Origin: a bacterium
GTDB taxonomy: Bacteria > Elusimicrobiota > Elusimicrobia > Elusimicrobiales > UBA9959
Length of the DNA: 64,000 bases
Direction of reading: 5' to 3'
NCBI GenBank assembly: GCA_021811315.1
Contig: JAJZPF010000009.1
Coordinates: 30,206 to 94,205, forward strand
This document shows, piece after piece, positions 59,730-64,000 of the stretch; the stretch's first letter is position 1; each line of letters starts with the position of its first letter. The translations under genes were made by a program, and so were the position numbers. Under the pieces are notes generated by a model. It was not told the origin of the DNA. It did no database searches and saw only the letters and a program-made list of their open reading frames with translations.

Positions 59730-60809
59730 TCAAGATCCCCTGGCCGCGCCCTGGACGCCGGACAGGGCGGCGAAATCGGCGTCTATCTTGTAATACTTGT
59801 AGGTCAGCTTGGCCACTCTCGAGATGAAATTCTTGGCTTCGGTGTAATTCGGGGCTTCGCCGGTAAGCACCGCTATCACGTAGTCGCCGCGCGGGGAGAA
59901 AACTATCCCCACGTCATGGCAGTTCTTGCGCAGCAGCCCGGTCTTGTGCCCTATCTCCCAGCCCAGCGGCAGCCCCTTGCGCAGGCGGCTGCGGCTCTTG
60001 TTGTGCTTCAGCACGTCGAGCATGAACTCGCTGGACTCCTTGCTGACCAGCTGCCCCGCGTAGATGCGCTCCATCAGCGAGGCCATCTCGCGCGCGGTGG
60101 TGAAATTATCGCGTTTCACCCGGCCGGAGGAGAGGCTCATCCCCTCGGGAGTGATGTTGGTGTGCACCAGCCCGAAGTCCTTAAACGCCCCGTCGAGGTA
60201 AGGCATGCTGACGTAATCTATCAGCATTTTGGTGGCGGTATTGTCGCTCTCGGTGATCATCTTATAGATGATCTCCATCACGCTGAGGGAAGTCCCCTCC
60301 CTCACCCACTTCAGCGACCCGGAGCCGCCGACGCGCTCGCGCCTGGTCAGCTTTATCTGGGTATCGAGAGTCAGGTCTCCCAGCTTTATTTTTTCAAAGA
60401 CCGCGGCCATGATAGGCACTTTGACCAGGCTGGCCGACGGGAACAGCCTGTCGGCGTTATAGTCCCAGGTCTTGCCGCTCTCAAGGTCCTTGATATATAT
60501 GCCGACCCGTCCGCGGTAGGAGCGGGAAAGTTTGTCGAGGCCTTCGACCATGGACTGCCACTCCGCGTCCTTGAGAGGAACCTCCACCACCTTCTTAGGC
60601 TCCGGCTGCGGCTCGAAGCTGCGCATCAGCCTGGCCCCGGTGTAGTAGACGAAAAGGCCGCCGCCGGCCGCCAACAGGAGGGAGAGCAGCAGTTTGCCGG
60701 TCAGGCGGTAAAAAACTCCGCCGGCCGCCGGAGGCCTGTGGGCCTGGGCCGGCTTTGAGGGAGCGGCGGGCGCGCTGTGATTCTTAGGCTGACGGTGGTG
60801 GTGTTGCAA
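59730..60809 (-). CDS. Membrane-anchored class A beta-lactamase-fold serine hydrolase
   Basis: 359 residues. N-terminal His/Pro/Ala-rich cytoplasmic stretch, then one membrane helix (LLLSLLLAAGGGLFVYYTG, ~40-58). The periplasmic domain has SASLVK (Ser127, Lys130), SDN (188-190) and KTG (289-291). The omega-loop Glu of true class A beta-lactamases is not clearly placed, so an ancestral peptidase or PBP-like role is as likely as antibiotic hydrolysis. Isolated between the U32 gene and clpC. The 93 bp before the U32 start carry nothing recognised. Confidence 0.85.
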   Translation of the reverse strand: MQHHHRQPKNHSAPAAPSKPAQAHRPPAAGGVFYRLTGKLLLSLLLAAGGGLFVYYTGARLMRSFEPQPEPKKVVEVPLKDAEWQSMVEGLDKLSRSYRGRVGIYIKDLESGKTWDYNADRLFPSASLVKVPIMAAVFEKIKLGDLTLDTQIKLTRRERVGGSGSLKWVREGTSLSVMEIIYKMITESDNTATKMLIDYVSMPYLDGAFKDFGLVHTNITPEGMSLSSGRVKRDNFTTAREMASLMERIYAGQLVSKESSEFMLDVLKHNKSRSRLRKGLPLGWEIGHKTGLLRKNCHDVGIVFSPRGDYVIAVLTGEAPNYTEAKNFISRVAKLTYKYYKIDADFAALSGVQGAARGS

Positions 60810-60912
60810 GCTGAACTCCGGGCGGACTTTTCCCGCCTCTGGCTGCCCTTAACAAGGCGAACCCGCGCTTCTCCGTAACGGGCCGAAGCGCGGGGCGTGC
60901 CGCTTTTATGAC

Positions 60913-63381
60913 CTAGATCTTCAGGTCCAGGGCGTCGCCTTCGCCTTTATAGTCCACCTTAAGGACGTCGCCGCCCTTCATGGTGCTGTTGAGGAGGAAC
61001 TCCGACATCGGGTCCTCGAGGTATTTCTGCACGGTGCGGATAAGCGGGCGGGCGCCGTAGTTGGGGTCGAAGCCTTTCTTGACGAGGAAGGTCTTGGCCG
61101 CCTGGGTGATGTTGAACTTGATGCCCTTGTCCAGGAGCTTTTTCGTGACCTTCGTCAGGCTGAGCTCCAGGATCTTCTCCGTGTCCACCTCGGTAAGCGG
61201 GCGGAACACGATGACCTCGTCGATGCGGTTGATGAACTCCGGGTTGAAGACGCGCTTCACCTCGTCCATCACGGTGTCCTTCATCTCTTTGTAATCTTTT
61301 TCCTTGTCGTCGGCCGGCATGAAGCCGAGCGTCTTGCCCTTGGAGATAAGGCGCGCGCCGACGTTCGAGGTCATGATCAGGATGGTGTTCTTGAAGCTGA
61401 CCTTGTGGCCCAGGCTGTCGGTGAGCGTGCCCTCGTCCATGATCTGGAGGAGGATATTGAACACGTCGGGATGGGCTTTTTCTATTTCGTCGAGCACCAC
61501 CACGCAGTAGGGTTTGCGGCGGACGATCTCGGTGAGCTTGCCGCCTTCCTCGTAGCCGACGTAGCCGGGAGGCGCGCCGATGAGGCGCGACACGGAGAAC
61601 TTCTCCATGTACTCGGACATGTCGATGCGGACCATGGCCTCCTCGTTGCCGAACAGGAAGTCCGCCAGCACGCGGGCGAGCTCGGTCTTGCCGACGCCGG
61701 TGGGGCCGAGGAAGATGAAATTACCGATGGGCCGCTTGGGGTCCTTCATGCCGGTGCGGCTGCGCTTGATGGCCTGCGAAACGATGGTGACGGCCTCGTC
61801 CTGGCCGATCAGGCGCTTGTGGATCTCGCCTTCCATGTGCTGCAGCTTCTGCGTCTCGGTCTCGGTCATGCGGGTAACCGGGATGCCGGTCCACTTGGAC
61901 GCTATGCCGGCTATGTCCTCTTCGGTCACTTCCGGGAAAACTTTGTCGCGGCCTTCGCGCCATTTCTTGCGGGCGTCCTCGAGGGCTTTCTTCAGCTCCT
62001 TCTCGCGGTCGCGCAGCTTGGCGGCCTTCTCGTACTCCTGGCCGTAGATGGCGGCGTTCTTTTCCTTGGAGGCCTCTTCGATCTCGGTCTCCTTTTCCTT
62101 GAATTCGGGGGGCGCGACGGACAGCGTCAGGCGGGCGCGGGAGCCGGCCTCGTCGAGCAGGTCGATGGCCTTGTCGGGCAGGGCCCGGTCGGTGATGTAC
62201 TTATCCGACAGCTGGGCCGCCGCGAAGATGGCGGCGTCGCTGTATTTGCACTTGTGATGCGACTCGTACTTTTCCTGCAGGCCTTTCAGGATCTCGATGG
62301 TCTCGGCCACGCTGGGGGGCTCGACGATCACCATCTGGAAGCGGCGCTCGAGGGCGGGGTCGTGCTCGATATGCTTGCGGTACTCGTCGAAGGTGGTGGC
62401 GCCGATGCACTGCAGCTCGCCGCGCGCGAGCGCGGGCTTGAGCATGTTGGAGGCGTCTATCGCGCCTTCCGCGGCGCCGGCGCCGATGACGGTATGCAGC
62501 TCGTCGATGAACATGATGATATTGTTCTTGGCCTTGCGGATCTCCTCGATGATGCCCTTGAGGCGCTGCTCGAATTCGCCGCGGTACTTGGTTCCGGCCA
62601 CGATGGAGGCCAGGTCGAGGCTGAGCAGGCGCTTGCCCATCAGGGTGTCGGAGATATCGCCGGACATGAGCTTCTGGGCGAGGCCTTCCACGATGGCGGT
62701 CTTGCCGACGCCGGGCTCGCCCACCAGCACGGGGTTGTTCTTGGTGCGGCGGCCGAGCACCTGTATCACGCGGTCTATCTCGTCGGAGCGGCCGATCACG
62801 GGGTCGAGTTTCCCCTCTTTGGCCATCTGGGTGAGGTCGCGGGCGAATTCGTCGAGGATGGGGGTCTTGGTCTTGCCTTTAGTGGCGGTGTGCGTGGCGT
62901 GGCTTTTGGAAGCCGGGGCTTCCTTGGGGGAATCTTTCTGTTCCATCTCGCCGAGGATGCTGAGGACTTCCTCGCGGACGGTCTCGAGCTTGAGGCCGAG
63001 GTTCTCCAGGACGCGGGCGGCGACGCCTTCTTCTTCGCGTATCAGGCCGAGCAGGATGTGCTCGGTGCCGATATAGGAGTGGCTCATGTGCTGGGCTTCT
63101 TCCACGGCGTATTCAAGCACTTTCTTGGCGCGCGGGGTGAAGGGTATTTCGCCCAGCAGCATCATGTTGTCGCCGGTGCCGACGATCTTCTCGATCTCGG
63201 CGCGCACTTTGCGCAGGTCGATGCCCAGGTTCTGAAAAACCTGGGAGGCGACGCCCTCGGAAAGCGCGATGAGCCCAAGCAGGATATGCTCGGTGCCCAC
63301 ATAATCGTGGTTAAGCCGCTTGGCTTCTTCCTGCGCAATAAGTATCACGCGCTGAGCCCTGTCCGTAAATCTGGTTCCCAT
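60913..63381 (-). CDS. clpC: ATP-dependent Clp protease ATP-binding subunit ClpC
   Basis: 822 residues. Two Clp-N repeats ('RVILIAQEEAKRLNHDYVGTEHILLGL', broken at the loop, and 'KVLEYAVEEAQHMSHSYIGTEHILLGL'), D1 Walker A 'GEPGVGKTAIVEGLA', the UVR coiled segment ('YEKAAKLRDREKELKKALED') that distinguishes ClpC from ClpB, D2 Walker A 'GPTGVGKTELARVLA', and a C-terminal 'FDPNYGARPLIRTVQKYLEDP'. A hexameric unfoldase feeding ClpP. No mcsA/mcsB/ctsR neighbours, so it is not the Firmicutes arrangement. The leader holds a hairpin (63432-63448) and a good promoter. Confidence 0.96.
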   Translation of the reverse strand: MGTRFTDRAQRVILIAQEEAKRLNHDYVGTEHILLGLIALSEGVASQVFQNLGIDLRKVRAEIEKIVGTGDNMMLLGEIPFTPRAKKVLEYAVEEAQHMSHSYIGTEHILLGLIREEEGVAARVLENLGLKLETVREEVLSILGEMEQKDSPKEAPASKSHATHTATKGKTKTPILDEFARDLTQMAKEGKLDPVIGRSDEIDRVIQVLGRRTKNNPVLVGEPGVGKTAIVEGLAQKLMSGDISDTLMGKRLLSLDLASIVAGTKYRGEFEQRLKGIIEEIRKAKNNIIMFIDELHTVIGAGAAEGAIDASNMLKPALARGELQCIGATTFDEYRKHIEHDPALERRFQMVIVEPPSVAETIEILKGLQEKYESHHKCKYSDAAIFAAAQLSDKYITDRALPDKAIDLLDEAGSRARLTLSVAPPEFKEKETEIEEASKEKNAAIYGQEYEKAAKLRDREKELKKALEDARKKWREGRDKVFPEVTEEDIAGIASKWTGIPVTRMTETETQKLQHMEGEIHKRLIGQDEAVTIVSQAIKRSRTGMKDPKRPIGNFIFLGPTGVGKTELARVLADFLFGNEEAMVRIDMSEYMEKFSVSRLIGAPPGYVGYEEGGKLTEIVRRKPYCVVVLDEIEKAHPDVFNILLQIMDEGTLTDSLGHKVSFKNTILIMTSNVGARLISKGKTLGFMPADDKEKDYKEMKDTVMDEVKRVFNPEFINRIDEVIVFRPLTEVDTEKILELSLTKVTKKLLDKGIKFNITQAAKTFLVKKGFDPNYGARPLIRTVQKYLEDPMSEFLLNSTMKGGDVLKVDYKGEGDALDLKI

Positions 63382-63431
63382 AGTAGTTCCTCCGTAAAAA
63401 GGCTGAAAAATCCGTTAAATACCAATAAAAC

Positions 63432-63491
63432 GTCCCGGCAACCGGGACCCTGCCGAACCTATATTATGACACAATCCCCGCCCTAATTCAA
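63432..63491 (-). promoter_or_regulatory. clpC promoter and leader hairpin
   Basis: Minus strand TTGAAT (63486-63491), 17-nt spacer, CATAAT (63463-63468). Downstream in the leader is a 7-bp hairpin GTCCCGG-TTG-CCGGGAC (63432-63448) followed by GTTTTATT, a possible attenuator or stabilising stem. Confidence 0.65.
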
Positions 63492-63550
63492 ATTCCTCTA
63501 ATATAATTATAAATACGCCGGCAAAGCGGCGTGTTTTGATAAGGAGGAGC

Positions 63551-63631
63551 ATGTACGCGGTTAAAGCGAAAAATCGCTTGGGCGGCCTACCGTGCCGACC
63601 GGAACGCAAAACACGTTCGGCCACACAGTAA
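63551..63631 (+). pseudogene. 5' end of a lost gene cut off by a repeat element
   Basis: A perfect RBS (AAGGAGG) and AT-rich promoter-like DNA precede an ATG starting 'MYAVKAKNRLGG'. After about ten codons the frame enters the family B repeat (63585 onwards) and stops at 63629. The start signals look real but the product is not, suggesting that a gene has been truncated by insertion or rearrangement. Confidence 0.45.
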
Positions 63632-63678
63632 GCGCTGGGCGGCTGGGCGGCCTACCGTGGGGGCAGGAACGCAAAACC
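63585..63678 (+). repeat. Two tandem copies of the family B repeat end
   Basis: Copies of a ~29-nt unit beginning GCCTACC and ending GAACGCAAAAC at 63585-63612 and 63650-63678; the second matches the inverted right end at 44722-44750 closely. Confidence 0.75.
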
Positions 63679-63688
63679 GTGGTCGCTA

Positions 63689-63820
63689 AGGGTGGCAAGG
63701 GTATGGGCCCGTCGGGCACGGTGTCGGCCACACCGTGGCCGCACCTCCTCCCTCGGCCTCCGCTCTTACGTAAGCTCCGGCCTCCGGGAAGGCCCGCCGA
63801 ACCCATACCCTTGCCACCCT
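63689..63820. mobile_element. MITE-like element, family A (132 bp)
   Basis: Perfect 19-bp terminal inverted repeats AGGGTGGCAAGGGTATGGG (63689-63707) and its complement (63802-63820). The interior carries CACGGTGT/ACACCGTG inverted modules and GTAAGCTCCGG-type pieces related to those at 54483-54678. No coding capacity. Confidence 0.8.
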
Positions 63821-63851
63821 CGAAGGCTCCACGACTTTACTAAAAGGGAAT

Positions 63852-63884
63852 GGAGGGGAGACCGCAGGGGCCAGGTTAGCAAAA
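63852..63884. repeat. Half copy of the family B element
   Basis: 33 nt matching 44616-44648 with a single A/G difference (at 63864). The rest of the element is missing; the following 116 bp to the window end show no supported gene. Confidence 0.75.
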
Positions 63885-64000
63885 CCTGTTATGTGAGGTG
63901 TCAATACCTCTAGTCCTGCCTGGCCCGTTTTATCCCATAGTGCCGCAGTTTACCGCGCTGAATTGCCGTATCTTCCCGTAAGCGAAACTTTCTGTTATTC

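Noticed and set aside
61405..63486. 693-codon plus-strand ORF opposite clpC
   Set aside because: It is antisense to an intact ClpC with all motifs; long antisense frames are expected from the GC-rich third codon position. The 832-codon ORF at 37583-40081 opposite the macroglobulin is rejected for the same reason.
63910..64000. Minus-strand frame ending at 63910 (...LRHYGIKRARQD)
   Set aside because: Could be the tail of a gene starting outside the window, but under 30 codons are visible and nothing is recognisable.

Overview
The window is a gene-dense, GC-rich bacterial segment (by eye about 60% G+C, with an AT-richer patch around 46.7-52.6 kb). It has about 50 protein genes, no recognisable rRNA or tRNA, no CRISPR array and no transposase. 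Sec signal peptides, a lipoprotein, a possible outer-membrane barrel protein, a PBP1C/alpha-2-macroglobulin pair and STN-domain and CsgG/FlgO-like proteins point to a diderm. The mix (stand-alone SWIB domain, secreted trypsin-like and clostripain proteases, many small receiver proteins, baeRF, U32) reminds me of Elusimicrobiota genomes. That assignment is an inference; no marker gene here proves it.

Layout. 1-1.7 kb: start of a secreted NHL-repeat protein, a small XRE regulator and a decayed DUF4143-type ATPase. 1.7-7.8 kb: a leftward four-gene operon (membrane protein, thioredoxin-fold secreted protein, FkbM methyltransferase, penicillin-binding protein 1C). 8-10.6 kb: SWIB protein and two DUF2157-type membrane proteins. 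10.6-14.6 kb: small response regulators, a second XRE regulator and acetyl-CoA synthetase. 14.6-17.5 kb: an ECF sigma/anti-sigma unit with a small secreted Cys protein and an STN-TPR protein; two matching promoter-like motifs suggest a self-contained regulon. 17.5-30.3 kb: glycogen branching enzyme, clostripain-family protease, RsmH, PAS-LuxR signalling, TcdA, Pcm and several secreted proteins of unknown function.

31.3-36.3 kb is an accessory patch: an M15 peptidase without its 5' end, a tandem DUF6714-like protein, RhuM, a truncated restriction-type helicase and a frameshifted ORF6N gene. 36.4-46 kb holds a 1907-residue alpha-2-macroglobulin with an intact thioester motif, a baeRF-family protein, a ChaN-like protein and an MFS transporter. 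46-53.2 kb is a second accessory patch: a kinase tail, a protease tail, a DUF4062 protein, a 14-repeat RCC1 protein, a probable outer-membrane protein, a third XRE regulator and a BrnT/BrnA toxin-antitoxin pair. 53.2-63.4 kb returns to chromosomal-type genes: trypsin-like protease, alpha-amylase, YaeQ, zincin-like lipoprotein, U32/RlhA-like protein, class A beta-lactamase-fold hydrolase and ClpC.

The most notable non-genic signals are (i) the ECF-type motif GTGAAC-N15-GGCACTAA in front of two transcription units of the sigma locus, (ii) MITE-like elements with 17-19 bp perfect terminal inverted repeats sharing the core CAAGGGTATGGG at 54.5 and 63.7 kb, with a solitary end at 53.2 kb, (iii) a second GC-rich repeat family at 44.6 and 63.6-63.9 kb, and (iv) three terminators built on almost the same GAGCCTCCC stem.
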